64,000 nt of DNA from the NCBI GenBank assembly GCA_965249765.1, contig CBDFMR010000005.1, forward strand, positions 1,612,001 to 1,676,000, in the 5' to 3' direction. Position 1 is the first letter of the stretch. Each line of letters opens with the position of its first letter. The DNA comes from CBDFMR01 sp965249765. GTDB lineage: Bacteria > Bacteroidota > Bacteroidia > Chitinophagales > Saprospiraceae. This document shows positions 29,101 to 37,261 of this stretch, piece by piece. The translations under genes were made by a program, and so were the position numbers. Below the pieces are notes generated by a model, which was not told the origin of the DNA, did not search any database, and was given only the letters and a program-made list of their open reading frames with translations.

Positions 29101-30242
29101 TTCTTGATGGGAATATTATCGTCTTTGAAGGAAATCCACTTGAAGTGTTTGACCTTGATGAAGGTAATTACCTGGTACTAGCTGAAGATGAATTTGGTTG
29201 TTTGGACTCTGCCTTTGTCAATGTAACACATCCTGCTGATATCAATCTTGATGTGATAGTTGATGATGAGCAATACTGTGAGGGATTTGAAAGTACTCTG
29301 ACTGCCATTGCAGATACTGATGTCGAGTATACATGGTATGATGAGGATGGCAGTATACTAGGCAATGAAGCGGTGCTAGATGTGTCAGCGATGGGAGAGG
29401 AAACATATATTGTAGTTGCTGAAGATGCTATAGGTTGTCAGGATACGACAGAAGTTACGCTTTCTCCATACATGATAGATTTTAATTTATCCGGCCCCGA
29501 ATTACTTTGTGAGGAAGAAGAAGGTACAGCATCTGTCACTGTAAATGGTTCGGGTGATTTCCAGTATATCTGGTCACCTGAAGAGCCAATCCAATCAGGT
29601 CAGAATACCAATGAGATTACTTATATCATCACAGATGATACCTGGATATATGTCACCATCTCCAATGAGGCAGGATGTGAATGGATAGATTCGTTATTCA
29701 CAGTCCTTAGTATCGTAGACCCTTTTACTGTGACTGCTAATCCTTCGGAAATCAATCTAGGTGAAACGGTACAATTAGAGGTTACACAAGGAGAAGGATA
29801 TACTTATGAGTGGGAACCCTCTGAAGACCTAGACCAGGATAATGTCTTTGACCCCATAGCGACTCCTGAGGAAGCATCAGTGGTATATACAGTGACAGTG
29901 ATGAATGCCGATGGCTGTTTTGACACTGCCTCAGTGACAGTAAGTGTTACATTACCAAATTGTGATGAGAGCGATGTTTATGTGCCCAATATGTTTTCTC
30001 CAAATGATGATGGACTGAATGATGATTGGGAAATCAAAAGTAACTTCATTGATGACCTTCAGCTTATCGTATTCAATCGATGGGGAGAGAAAGTCTTTGA
30101 ATCTAATTCTCAGTCTAATCCTTGGGACGGCACTTTTGAGAATGAAATGCTCGAACCTGATGTATACGGATATCATTTATTTGTCAGGTGTATCAATGGA
30201 TTTGAGTATACGACAAGGGGCAACGTGACCATTATGAAATAA
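26112..30242 (+). CDS. Large secreted protein with T9SS type B (CHU_C) sorting domain
   Basis: A 1376-residue secreted protein, with a signal peptide at about 15-35. The N-terminal 300 residues have the HVVGGNLHYRCLGNDIFEISLEFRRDC pattern of gliding-associated surface proteins. PKD/Ig-like beta domains with paired Cys follow. A 161-residue unit is duplicated in tandem (codons 719-879 and 880-1040). The end carries the gliding-motility C-terminal domain: VPNMFSPNDDGLNDDW, LIVFNRWGEKVFES, WDGTF and the closing GNVTIMK. Adjacent PorP/SprF suggests that it is that protein's cargo. The ligand is unknown. Confidence 0.9.
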   Translation: MKTMKSIIDQIKPGFISSIGVIIFSFIFLSEVSATHVVGGNLHYRCLGNDIFEISLEFRRDCFNGDPAAQFDDPASIAVYDAGSGDLLLIYGMNGELLPNLSSNDTLNEVLTTECEILGGDVCVHTTIYKSTVKLDYRPNGYVFAYQRCCRNLTLNNIVDPLGTGATYWAFLSGPAYLGCNNQPQFNSWPNIFMCANEEYTFDMSATDEDGDSLVYSLYTPFIGGSSNKPIPTPAAPPPYDNVTWLNPYSLDNLLGGVPLAIDSLTGWITALPNTVGQFLVGVKIEEYRGGQLLSTNYRDFEYNVRICDRSPNAGYIAFPEMNCSGLAINFENTSDTDSIVYYFDYPNLTPSSTLPVLTYTFNAPGLYNVALVAQQDMCIDTFMMNIGVGLPNDTDAAFSISSTSCDEIIELQITNETTSLQEIIEYNWTIIHGQDTIFSQETDPFIVIDNNQDIGIHLEVVTESGCTHEYEEVATLASIDFELLPSPIAICETGSTFLVANSDPSYTYTWDPDGTLDLTDPHNPVSHPLMITTYFVTVTDGVCTITDQVTVELEMEQTVNILGQLSICDGDVILEATAGPGSEFEWFSDPNYLQSLGNDNPITLPLSPNEEMTFYVSLINSLCEGFAEFTVEQNSLDLQLDIVGDVNRCTGDTIMVTLTNNVDDHDLDILWFPSGLVEGQGNDTALYVYDAPGSYIFNVQAFNQFGCNIMTSTGVTIYSYPQLDIIGDATICDNGPVELNPSGDPTLIYSWLPNDPSLIDDPTSYNPIVDNLIDTVTFSVTVTNNDLNLCPTIQEVTLMPAPEINISTNAIYNYCSGDTAFVFVETDVDTDVTWADESGIVVFEGNPLNLIDLPSGTYTVTAVDQFACSETMKVEVGVYSYPEIDLIPNQTICYQGPVELNPDGDPSLNYIWDSVDPSVLDDPTSFNPTVDDLNEVMTFYVTVTSNNLQLCPTLDSVELTPSPDINLVAQSDYTYCKGDTAVIEVAVDVDVDITWILDGNIIVFEGNPLEVFDLDEGNYLVLAEDEFGCLDSAFVNVTHPADINLDVIVDDEQYCEGFESTLTAIADTDVEYTWYDEDGSILGNEAVLDVSAMGEETYIVVAEDAIGCQDTTEVTLSPYMIDFNLSGPELLCEEEEGTASVTVNGSGDFQYIWSPEEPIQSGQNTNEITYIITDDTWIYVTISNEAGCEWIDSLFTVLSIVDPFTVTANPSEINLGETVQLEVTQGEGYTYEWEPSEDLDQDNVFDPIATPEEASVVYTVTVMNADGCFDTASVTVSVTLPNCDESDVYVPNMFSPNDDGLNDDWEIKSNFIDDLQLIVFNRWGEKVFESNSQSNPWDGTFENEMLEPDVYGYHLFVRCINGFEYTTRGNVTIMK

Positions 30243-30273
30243 ACTATTGTGAGGAGCTGTCGCATAGGTTTTC

Positions 30274-30281
30274 TACCTTTG
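30274..30281 (+). promoter_or_regulatory. -7 box (TACCTTTG) for mnmA
   Basis: TACCTTTG fits TAnnTTTG and ends four bases before the mnmA ATG at 30286. A TTG at 30247-30249 is a rather distant -33 candidate. If used, the mRNA would begin at about the start codon. The gene is separated from the previous stop by only 43 bp, so read-through is also possible. Confidence 0.5.
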
Positions 30282-30285
30282 TATC

Positions 30286-31380
30286 ATGAGTAAGCATGGA
30301 AGAGTATTGGTCGCCATGAGTGGTGGTATAGATAGTACAGTTACCGCTATGATGCTGCACGAGCAGGGTTACGAGGTCATTGGGATTACCATGAAAACAT
30401 GGGACTATGCCACTTCTGGTGGATCCAAGAAGGAGACAGGCTGTTGTAGTCTAGATTCTATCAATGATGCACGGCAAGTTGCGGTAGACATGGGATTCAG
30501 TCATTTTATCATTGACATTAGGGAGGAATTTGGCGATTATGTTATCGATAATTTTGTTGATGAATATATCGCCGGTCGAACTCCTAATCCATGTATACTT
30601 TGTAATACGCATATCAAATGGGAGGCTCTTCTCAAGCGAGCCGACGCCATGGACTGTGAGTTTATAGCCACGGGGCACTACGCGATCGTTAATGAGTCGG
30701 CGGATAGAAAGTATATTTCAAAAGCTGTAGACGGGCACAAAGATCAGTCATATGTTTTATGGGGCCTAAGCCAGGAATGCTTGGCACGTAGTCAGTTTCC
30801 TCTTGGACCATATACAAAGCCAGGGGTAAGGAAAATAGCAGAGGATTATGGATATCTCGAGTTGTCAAAGAAGTCAGAAAGCTATGAAATCTGTTTTGTT
30901 TCAGACAATGACTATAGAGGATTCTTAAAAAGGAGAGTACCTGCTCTTGAGGCTCAAGTAGCAGGAGGAGACTTCCATAGCATTGATGGCAAAGTACTAG
31001 GGCAGCATGAGGGTTATCCATTCTATACAGTTGGGCAACGAAAAGGCCTCGGTGGCGGCTTTACCAAGCCAATGTATGTGACACACATCATTCCGAAAAA
31101 TAATGTCGTGGTATTGGGAGAGGTCGATGATTTGATGAGGAACGGAATGAAAGTAAAGGGAATAAATATGATGAAGTATGCCCAGATTGATGATTCATTT
31201 GTTGCAACAACGTGTGTGCGTTACAATGATATGGGTACATTGTCTGTTTTATATAATGACGGTGAGGATGTAAAAGTAGAATTTCAGGCAAATGTGCGAG
31301 GGATAGCGCCTGGACAATCAGCTGTATTCTATGAGAACGATGATGTCGTGGGAGGGGGTGTTATTGATAATAGCATCTAA
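30286..31380 (+). CDS. mnmA: tRNA-specific 2-thiouridylase MnmA
   Basis: Thiolates U34 of tRNA for Lys, Glu and Gln. The 364-residue protein has the PP-loop MSGGIDST at about 8-15 and catalytic Cys in NPCILCN near 102-108. The second Cys lies in SYEICFVSDNDYRGFL near 201, and a C-terminal beta-barrel includes YTVGQRKGLG. All key residues are present. It is followed by a lipoprotein gene and rimM. Confidence 0.96.
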   Translation: MSKHGRVLVAMSGGIDSTVTAMMLHEQGYEVIGITMKTWDYATSGGSKKETGCCSLDSINDARQVAVDMGFSHFIIDIREEFGDYVIDNFVDEYIAGRTPNPCILCNTHIKWEALLKRADAMDCEFIATGHYAIVNESADRKYISKAVDGHKDQSYVLWGLSQECLARSQFPLGPYTKPGVRKIAEDYGYLELSKKSESYEICFVSDNDYRGFLKRRVPALEAQVAGGDFHSIDGKVLGQHEGYPFYTVGQRKGLGGGFTKPMYVTHIIPKNNVVVLGEVDDLMRNGMKVKGINMMKYAQIDDSFVATTCVRYNDMGTLSVLYNDGEDVKVEFQANVRGIAPGQSAVFYENDDVVGGGVIDNSI

Positions 31381-31419
31381 CAACTCTTTGTAAGAAAAAT
31401 ATATTAGTATTTTCATAAT

Positions 31420-32175
31420 ATGAAAGAATTTGTCCGTATATGCTTTACTGTAATGGCAATTTTAAGTTTGCTATTACTCATGAACTCATGTGGTGGTGAT
31501 GGAATGCATCATGTTCCGGAGGATCAGGGTTACGATTATTATCCCTTGGAGGTGGGTAGGCAATGGACTTATAAATCCGATAGTGTATTATATAATAAGC
31601 AGACGGCAAGTGTTGATACATTTTCATCATTTATCAGAGAAGAATTGATCGACACTTTTAGAGATGGTGCAGGAGATAAGGTTTTTATAGTCGAGAGATT
31701 ATTCAGGAAAACTGAGATAGATGAATGGAAAGTGATAGATATATGGACTGCTTCATCTGATTCACATGAAGCCATTCGCACTGAGGAAAACCTACGCCAA
31801 TTAAAGATGGTATTTCCTGCAAAGGTGGGGGTGTCCTGGGATCACAACGTATTTTATGATGAGAACATAGAAGTGATTGTTGGTGGAGAAAGCCTTACCC
31901 CATACAAATATTGGAATCCAACCATCACAGAAAAATTGGACAACTACATTATATCCGGAAATACTTTTAGTGATGTCATTATTGTAGATCAGGTGAGAGA
32001 CAGTAGCATTATTGAGCTTAGATTTGCTGAGGAGCTTTATGCAAAAAATGTAGGACTCATCGAGAGACGAATGTCCATCCTTGAAACTCAATGTATAGAA
32101 TGTGCTGGTCAACCTTGGACTAAGAAGGCAGAAAAAGGTTTCATCCTCCACTGGAGATTGATAGAGTATAAATGA
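31420..32175 (+). CDS. Hypothetical lipoprotein
   Basis: A 251-residue protein with a lipoprotein signal (residues 1-25, lipobox MNSC then GG) and the segment YYPLEVGRQWTYKSDS that is frequent in Bacteroidota lipoproteins of unknown role. The rest is beta-rich with two Cys near the end. Its stop overlaps the start of rimM by 4 bp (ATGA type), so the two are translationally coupled, though no functional link is evident. Confidence 0.8.
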   Translation: MKEFVRICFTVMAILSLLLLMNSCGGDGMHHVPEDQGYDYYPLEVGRQWTYKSDSVLYNKQTASVDTFSSFIREELIDTFRDGAGDKVFIVERLFRKTEIDEWKVIDIWTASSDSHEAIRTEENLRQLKMVFPAKVGVSWDHNVFYDENIEVIVGGESLTPYKYWNPTITEKLDNYIISGNTFSDVIIVDQVRDSSIIELRFAEELYAKNVGLIERRMSILETQCIECAGQPWTKKAEKGFILHWRLIEYK

Positions 32176-32690
32176 TAGACTTAATATCTGTAGGTAGGGT
32201 AGGTGGTAAGCATGGTGTTGACGGTAGTTTACGATTACTTATTGATGAAGGTGTCCAAATATTGCCCGATATACAATTCCTTTTTATTGATCGTGAAGGA
32301 TCCAAAGTTCCATATGGAATTGAGATTGGCAAGCTTGCCAAAGATGAGATCATCAAACTGGAGGAATTTAATTCTCCCGAAGCATTGGATGCTGTCATGG
32401 GCCATGAAGTTTTCATAGAACGTGGATTCTATAAGTCTCATGAGTATGTGGATCAGGAGGTGTATGGTTATCTCGTTGGTTATTCTTGCCTCGACCTCGA
32501 TGGAAGGGAAATAGGCGAGGTAAAGTCCATTTTGGTGTTGCCCCAGCAGGAAGTCGCAGAGGTGTCACATGGTGAAGAGAACTTTCTCCTCCCGTTAAAT
32601 GATTCATTGATCAAGGAAATAGACGTTGAAGAAAAAAAGGTGATGATTGAAATTCCAGAGGGACTTATCGACTTAAATGCATCGCCTTAA
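32172..32690 (+). CDS. rimM: 16S rRNA processing protein RimM
   Basis: Assists maturation of the 30S subunit head. A 172-residue protein with the RimM N-terminal barrel (VGRVGGKHGVDGSLRL, residues 7-22) and a PRC-barrel C-terminal domain (about 90-170, with YLVGYSCLDLDGREIGEV and LLPLNDSLIKEID). Normal length. Starts inside the stop region of the lipoprotein gene. Confidence 0.93.
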   Translation: MIDLISVGRVGGKHGVDGSLRLLIDEGVQILPDIQFLFIDREGSKVPYGIEIGKLAKDEIIKLEEFNSPEALDAVMGHEVFIERGFYKSHEYVDQEVYGYLVGYSCLDLDGREIGEVKSILVLPQQEVAEVSHGEENFLLPLNDSLIKEIDVEEKKVMIEIPEGLIDLNASP

Positions 32691-32735
32691 TTGGAATAAT
32701 AAATTACCTCTCAGTATCTTGAGTATTAAAACTAG

Positions 32736-34637
32736 TTGATGACTTATCAGATCAAAGACCTCGGCGATTATAAGAAGGCATATCAAAGAAGTATAGATGA
32801 CCCTGAGACTTATTGGGAAGAACAAGCTCAGTCTTTTCAGTGGTATGAGAAATGGGATAAAGTTCTTGACTGGAATTTCCGCGACCCTGATATCAAATGG
32901 TTTATCAATGGCAAGTTAAATATCACGGTAAATTGTCTGGATAGACATGTGGAAAGTAGAGGTGATCAGACCGCTATTATATGGGAGCCCAATGAGGATG
33001 GTCAGGAAGCCATACACTTTACTTATCGAGAATTATTGGCAGAAGTCTGCAGGGCAGCTAATGCGATGCGGTCTTTGGGTATAGGTAAAGGTGACAGAGT
33101 TGTCTTTTATATGCCAATGGTTCCACAATTGGCTGTTGGAGTACTTGCTTGCGCCAGGATAGGTGCTGTTCATTCTGTAGTCTTTGCTGGATTCTCGGCT
33201 CAGGCGTTGGCTGATAGAGTAGATGATGCCGGTGCAAAACTGATTATTTGCTCTGATTATAACAAGAGGGGTGCAAAGCTTATTCCTGTAAAGCAGGTTG
33301 TTGATGATGCAATGGACAAAGGGTGTAACACAATAGAAAAAGTCATTGTTCATAGAAATACAAGTGGGCAAATAAACTGGAGTGATGATACAGACTTGTG
33401 GTGGCATGAGATCGTCGATACGCAATCTGACGCATGTACACCGGAGATTATGGACAGCGAGGATTTATTATTTATACTATATACCTCAGGGTCTACAGGG
33501 AAACCTAAGGGTGTAGTGCATACCTGTGGAGGATACATGGTATATACTTGCTATAGCTTTTCCAATGTATTTCAATATAAGGAAGGTGATATCTACTGGT
33601 GTACTGCAGACATAGGCTGGATCACAGGACACTCTTACATCGTCTATGGTCCGTTGCTCGCCGGTGCCACTACCGTCATGTATGAAGGTGTACCAACCTA
33701 TCCGGATGCAGGGCGATTTTGGAAGATATGCGATAAGCTAAATGTCAATCAGTTCTATACGGCACCTACAGCTATTCGTGCGCTCATGGCTCGAGGAGAC
33801 GAGTGGATAGAGAAATATGATCTTACTTCGTTGAAAGTCCTAGGATCTGTAGGTGAACCTATAAATGAAGAGGCGTGGCATTGGTATAATGACAAGGTGG
33901 GTAGGGGTCGAGCACCTATTGTTGATACGTGGTGGCAGACAGAAACTGGGGGCATCTTGATATCTCCATTACCGGGTATTACTGATGCCAAGCCCACCTA
34001 TGCTTCATATCCACTTCCGGGAATTCAGCCTGTCTTAGTTGATACCGATGGCCATATCCTTTATGAGAATGATGTCGAGGGATTGTTGTGTATTAAGTTT
34101 CCGTGGCCATCAATACTTAGGACGACATATGGAGATCATCAAAGATGCAAGGAGGTTTATTTTTCCACGTTTGATGACATGTATTTTACGGGTGATGGAG
34201 CTAGGAGAGATAGTGAAGGACGGTTTAGAGTTATAGGGAGGGTAGATGATGTCATCAATGTGTCAGGACATAGGATGGGCACAGCTGAGGTAGAGAATGG
34301 TATCAATGAGCATCCGCAGGTCATCGAATCTGCTGTTGTTGGATTTCCACATGAGATTAAAGGTCAAGGAATCTTTGCGTTTGTCATAGCTGAAGGAGTC
34401 ACAGACACGGAGTCTACAATTGATGGTATAAAGAGAACGGTTGTAGAACAGATAGGTCCTATAGCCCGCCCTGACAGGATCTTGATCGTTCCTGGGCTTC
34501 CTAAGACTAGGTCGGGCAAAATAATGAGGCGTATTCTACGTAAAATAGCAGCAGGCGACCATGATAACTTAGGTGATATATCTACATTGCTTAACCCTGA
34601 TGTTGTAGATCAAATTAAGGAAGCGGCATCAGTATAA
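32736..34637 (+). CDS. acs: Acetyl-CoA synthetase
   Basis: AMP-forming acetate-CoA ligase, 633 residues. It has P-loop YTSGSTGKPKGVVHT near 249, WWQTETGG near 401, the hinge region GRFRVIGRVDDVINVSGHRMGT near 490 and the acetylatable Lys in PKTRSGKIMRR near 590. Length and motif order are those of true Acs. A 45-bp gap separates it from rimM. The ATG at 32736 is preceded by a TTG-rich AT leader with no obvious ribosome binding site. Confidence 0.96.
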   Translation: MMTYQIKDLGDYKKAYQRSIDDPETYWEEQAQSFQWYEKWDKVLDWNFRDPDIKWFINGKLNITVNCLDRHVESRGDQTAIIWEPNEDGQEAIHFTYRELLAEVCRAANAMRSLGIGKGDRVVFYMPMVPQLAVGVLACARIGAVHSVVFAGFSAQALADRVDDAGAKLIICSDYNKRGAKLIPVKQVVDDAMDKGCNTIEKVIVHRNTSGQINWSDDTDLWWHEIVDTQSDACTPEIMDSEDLLFILYTSGSTGKPKGVVHTCGGYMVYTCYSFSNVFQYKEGDIYWCTADIGWITGHSYIVYGPLLAGATTVMYEGVPTYPDAGRFWKICDKLNVNQFYTAPTAIRALMARGDEWIEKYDLTSLKVLGSVGEPINEEAWHWYNDKVGRGRAPIVDTWWQTETGGILISPLPGITDAKPTYASYPLPGIQPVLVDTDGHILYENDVEGLLCIKFPWPSILRTTYGDHQRCKEVYFSTFDDMYFTGDGARRDSEGRFRVIGRVDDVINVSGHRMGTAEVENGINEHPQVIESAVVGFPHEIKGQGIFAFVIAEGVTDTESTIDGIKRTVVEQIGPIARPDRILIVPGLPKTRSGKIMRRILRKIAAGDHDNLGDISTLLNPDVVDQIKEAASV

Positions 34638-34712
34638 CCTAGCCATTGATCAAATTGTAGTTAAGAATATTGATTTGGTCGATATTCAAGAGCATTATAG
34701 GCCTATGACCCG

Positions 34713-34720
34713 TATTTTTG
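34713..34720 (+). promoter_or_regulatory. Possible -7 box (TATTTTTG) for the EI24 gene
   Basis: TATTTTTG fits TAnnTTTG and lies 28 bp before the ATG at 34749, within the 112-bp gap after acs. No convincing -33 element was seen. Confidence 0.35.
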
Positions 34721-34748
34721 TTGTAAATCAAGGTGTGTATAAAAGACT

Positions 34749-35516
34749 ATGATCGACGATTTTTTATCAGGTATAAGATCTTACTTTGAGGCAATCCGAT
34801 ATATCCGTGAGTACAAACTCTGGAAGTATCTTATTTGGCCAGGATTTTTAAGCCTTCTTGTGGCTGCAATAATTATTTACTTTACTCAAAGTGGATTGGG
34901 AAGTTTATCTGAGAAGATGGCAAATTGGTACCCGTTCCAACGTGGTAGTGGGCTGGTATCATCCATATCTGGATTTGTAAGTGCAATAGGAGCGGTTTTC
35001 ACGTCTCTTATCTTTTTCAAGTACACCGTATTGATAGTGGGAAGTCCCTTCATGAGCTTACTAAGTGAAAAGGTCGAACGAGAGATTGCAGGTCATGACA
35101 CATCTCCTCCATTTTCCTTAGCTCACGCCATCAAAGATATCCTCAGGGGCATTCGGCTGACAATGCGTAATTTCTTTCGTGAAATATTTTTGACACTTCT
35201 GTTACTCTTTTTAAGTATTTTTCCTGGGCTAGCACTCGTTACGACTCCGTTGATTTTTGCCGTTCAATCATATTATGCTGGATTTGGAAGTATGGATTTC
35301 TATATGGAACGCCACTACAATATTCGAGGGGCTGCGAGATTTGTAAATTCTCATAGAGGTATGGCCTTAGCCAATGGTATGGGTTTTTTGGTAATGTTGA
35401 TGATTCCATTTATAGGAGTTTTTATGGCGCCAGGTCTAGCAACTGTTGCGGCTACATTAGAGTGTGTAGAGAGGGACGACAAGATAATAGAGGATTCTTT
35501 TGATCAGTTGGTATGA
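34749..35516 (+). CDS. EI24 domain-containing membrane protein
   Basis: A 255-residue integral membrane protein of the EI24/CysZ-like group. It has an N-terminal amphipathic region, hydrophobic segments near 28-48, 75-98, 140-180 and 205-230, and the motif FMSLLSEKVEREIAG between them. CysZ-like relatives move sulfate, but no such substrate can be asserted here. Its end overlaps the convergent response-regulator gene by 13 bp. Confidence 0.8.
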   Translation: MIDDFLSGIRSYFEAIRYIREYKLWKYLIWPGFLSLLVAAIIIYFTQSGLGSLSEKMANWYPFQRGSGLVSSISGFVSAIGAVFTSLIFFKYTVLIVGSPFMSLLSEKVEREIAGHDTSPPFSLAHAIKDILRGIRLTMRNFFREIFLTLLLLFLSIFPGLALVTTPLIFAVQSYYAGFGSMDFYMERHYNIRGAARFVNSHRGMALANGMGFLVMLMIPFIGVFMAPGLATVAATLECVERDDKIIEDSFDQLV

Positions 35517-36193
35517 TCGATAAATTTGTAGCCCATGCCACGCACGGATGTGATGAATTGAGGTTTGCGTGGGTCTTTTTCGAAGTGTTTTCTTAGTGCA
35601 ACTATAAAATTGTCGATTGTACGAGTTGATGGAAATACATCATAGCCCCATACTGTTTGCAATATTTGTTGTCTGGTGACGACTACGTTTTTCCTATCTA
35701 TTAGCATCTTTAACAGCATAGCCTCCTTGGCAGTAAGTAAAAAATCTCCGTTAACCCCGTGGGCCTCAAAACTTTTAAAGTTTACCGTGTTTTCGCCAAA
35801 TTCGTAATGTTGAATCTCAGAACTAGTTATTTCACTTCTACTTATCAATTTTTGAATCCTAAGGAGTAATTCTTCCAGATTAAAAGGTTTTGATAGATAG
35901 TCGTCGGCCCCAGTTTTCAGTCCTTTTATCCTGTCATGAGCTGTATTCTTAGCAGAAACAATGATAACTGGAGTGTCTTGATCGACTTGTCTCATTTTCT
36001 CACATATCCTGAAACCATTTAAACCAGGAAGCATGATGTCTAGAATTACGAGATCAAAATGTTGCTCGGCAATTATGTTCAATGTCACCAAGCCATCATC
36101 GGAGACCACGACTTCGTATCCTTCTCTTTCAAGATTAAATTTTATAAGCCGTTGTAGGTTTTTTTCGTCTTCTACTAATAATATTCTCTTCAT
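35504..36193 (-). CDS. OmpR-family response regulator
   Basis: A 229-residue two-component regulator. The receiver domain (1-120) has acidic VEDE at the start, phospho-acceptor Asp52 in LVILDIMLPG and Lys in the LSKPF motif. A winged-helix DNA-binding domain (about 130-228) has LTAKEAMLLKML and RTIDNFIVALRKHFEKDP. It is the partner of the kinase encoded just upstream, whose stop overlaps its start (ATGA). The target genes are unknown. Confidence 0.94.
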   Translation of the reverse strand: MKRILLVEDEKNLQRLIKFNLEREGYEVVVSDDGLVTLNIIAEQHFDLVILDIMLPGLNGFRICEKMRQVDQDTPVIIVSAKNTAHDRIKGLKTGADDYLSKPFNLEELLLRIQKLISRSEITSSEIQHYEFGENTVNFKSFEAHGVNGDFLLTAKEAMLLKMLIDRKNVVVTRQQILQTVWGYDVFPSTRTIDNFIVALRKHFEKDPRKPQFITSVRGMGYKFIDHTN

Positions 36194-37138
36194 TCTATTG
36201 GCAAACTAACAATGAATTTACAACCAGTGGGCTTGTTATCTATTAATCCTAAACTGCCTCCATGTTGCTTAGCAATTTCGTGAGCAATATATAGTCCTAA
36301 TCCCGTTCCAGAAGAGGACCTTGTTTCTTCATTTCCAACTCGGTAAAATTTATTAAATATTTTGGTTTTCTCTCCAGAGCTTATTCCGACACCTTGATCA
36401 GAGACTATCAACATCATTTGATTAGTATCGCGATAAAGATCAATATTGATGGGCTTTGTTTCGGGACTGTATTTCAATGCGTTGTCTATTAAATTCAAGA
36501 GAAGCATCTTTATAGCCTCATCATCTAGATGCATGATGGTTTTTGGCTCATCTGCATGAAGTTCTATTTCACGTTCTTTATGTTTTCTTTTCTGGCCATC
36601 TACAATAAGGGTAATTAATTGAGAGATATCTACTTGTCGTCGTATAAGATCATACCGATGATCGAGCCTACTTGTGAAAAGCAAATTATTCACTAGACCA
36701 TTTAATCTATTGTTTTCTTCTTCGGCGATTTCCACCATCTCCTTTTTTTTCTTCAAAGCTGAGTTTATCATTCTTTAATGTGTCTAGAGCCAACTGTATT
36801 GAAGATATAGGAGTTTTCAGTTCGTGAGTGACAGCTAGTAAGAAGTTGTTTTGCTGAACGGCGGCTTCCATAGACTTTCTGGAGAATCTATTGATCAACC
36901 ATATTCCGGTGATGAGCATTATTCCGAAAACAACCGCTTCACCAATGATCATATTATTCTGTCGAGATCTGTAATCTTTCAAGTCTTCTAACTGAGTTTC
37001 TGTTGCATTTCTAATATGGAGATTATAGACTTCTTCATTTTTTCTCAATAGAAGAATAGACCACCATCCCAGTGCTAATAACATGTATGTCATAACGGCA
37101 AAACTCAAAATTCTAATGGAATGTCTGGATTTCATCAA
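36190..37138 (-). pseudogene. Sensor histidine kinase, frame broken at an A8 run
   Basis: Read on the minus strand, the first frame (37138-36707) has two membrane segments (about 10-31 and 62-83) and the H-box NFLLAVTHELKTPISS, then runs out after LSFEEKKGDGG. The second frame, to 36190, resumes with KKEMVEIAEEENNRLNGLVNNLL and carries the N, G1 and G2 boxes (NLIDNALKYSP, VSDQGVGIS, GTGLGLYIAHEIA). The break falls on eight A (plus-strand T at 36743-36750); seven would restore one kinase of about 315 residues. Domain content is otherwise complete. It could be a true null, a sequencing error, a phase-variable tract or a slippage site. A -7-like TAATTTTG lies 22 bp before the start. Confidence 0.9.
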
Positions 37139-37160
37139 TGGAATTAGTAAATCTATGGTT

Positions 37161-37168
37161 CAAAATTA
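37161..37168 (-). promoter_or_regulatory. -7 box (TAATTTTG) for the kinase-regulator operon
   Basis: TAATTTTG on the minus strand matches TAnnTTTG and lies 22 bp before the kinase ATG, giving a leader of about 15 nt. The -33 element is not clear. Confidence 0.45.
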
Positions 37169-37237
37169 TTGAAATTGGCATGATAATGGGTCATAAGTAA
37201 GTGAAAATGGAGCTTGATATATAATCGGGCTTTTGCT

Positions 37238-37245
37238 TACTTTCG
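37238..37245 (+). promoter_or_regulatory. -7-like box (TACTTTCG) before the SPOR gene
   Basis: TACTTTCG differs from TAnnTTTG at one position. It lies downstream of the first possible TTG start (37214) but 16 bp upstream of GTG 37262, which supports the later start for the SPOR protein. Confidence 0.4.
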
Positions 37246-37261
37246 TACAGAACGACATATT

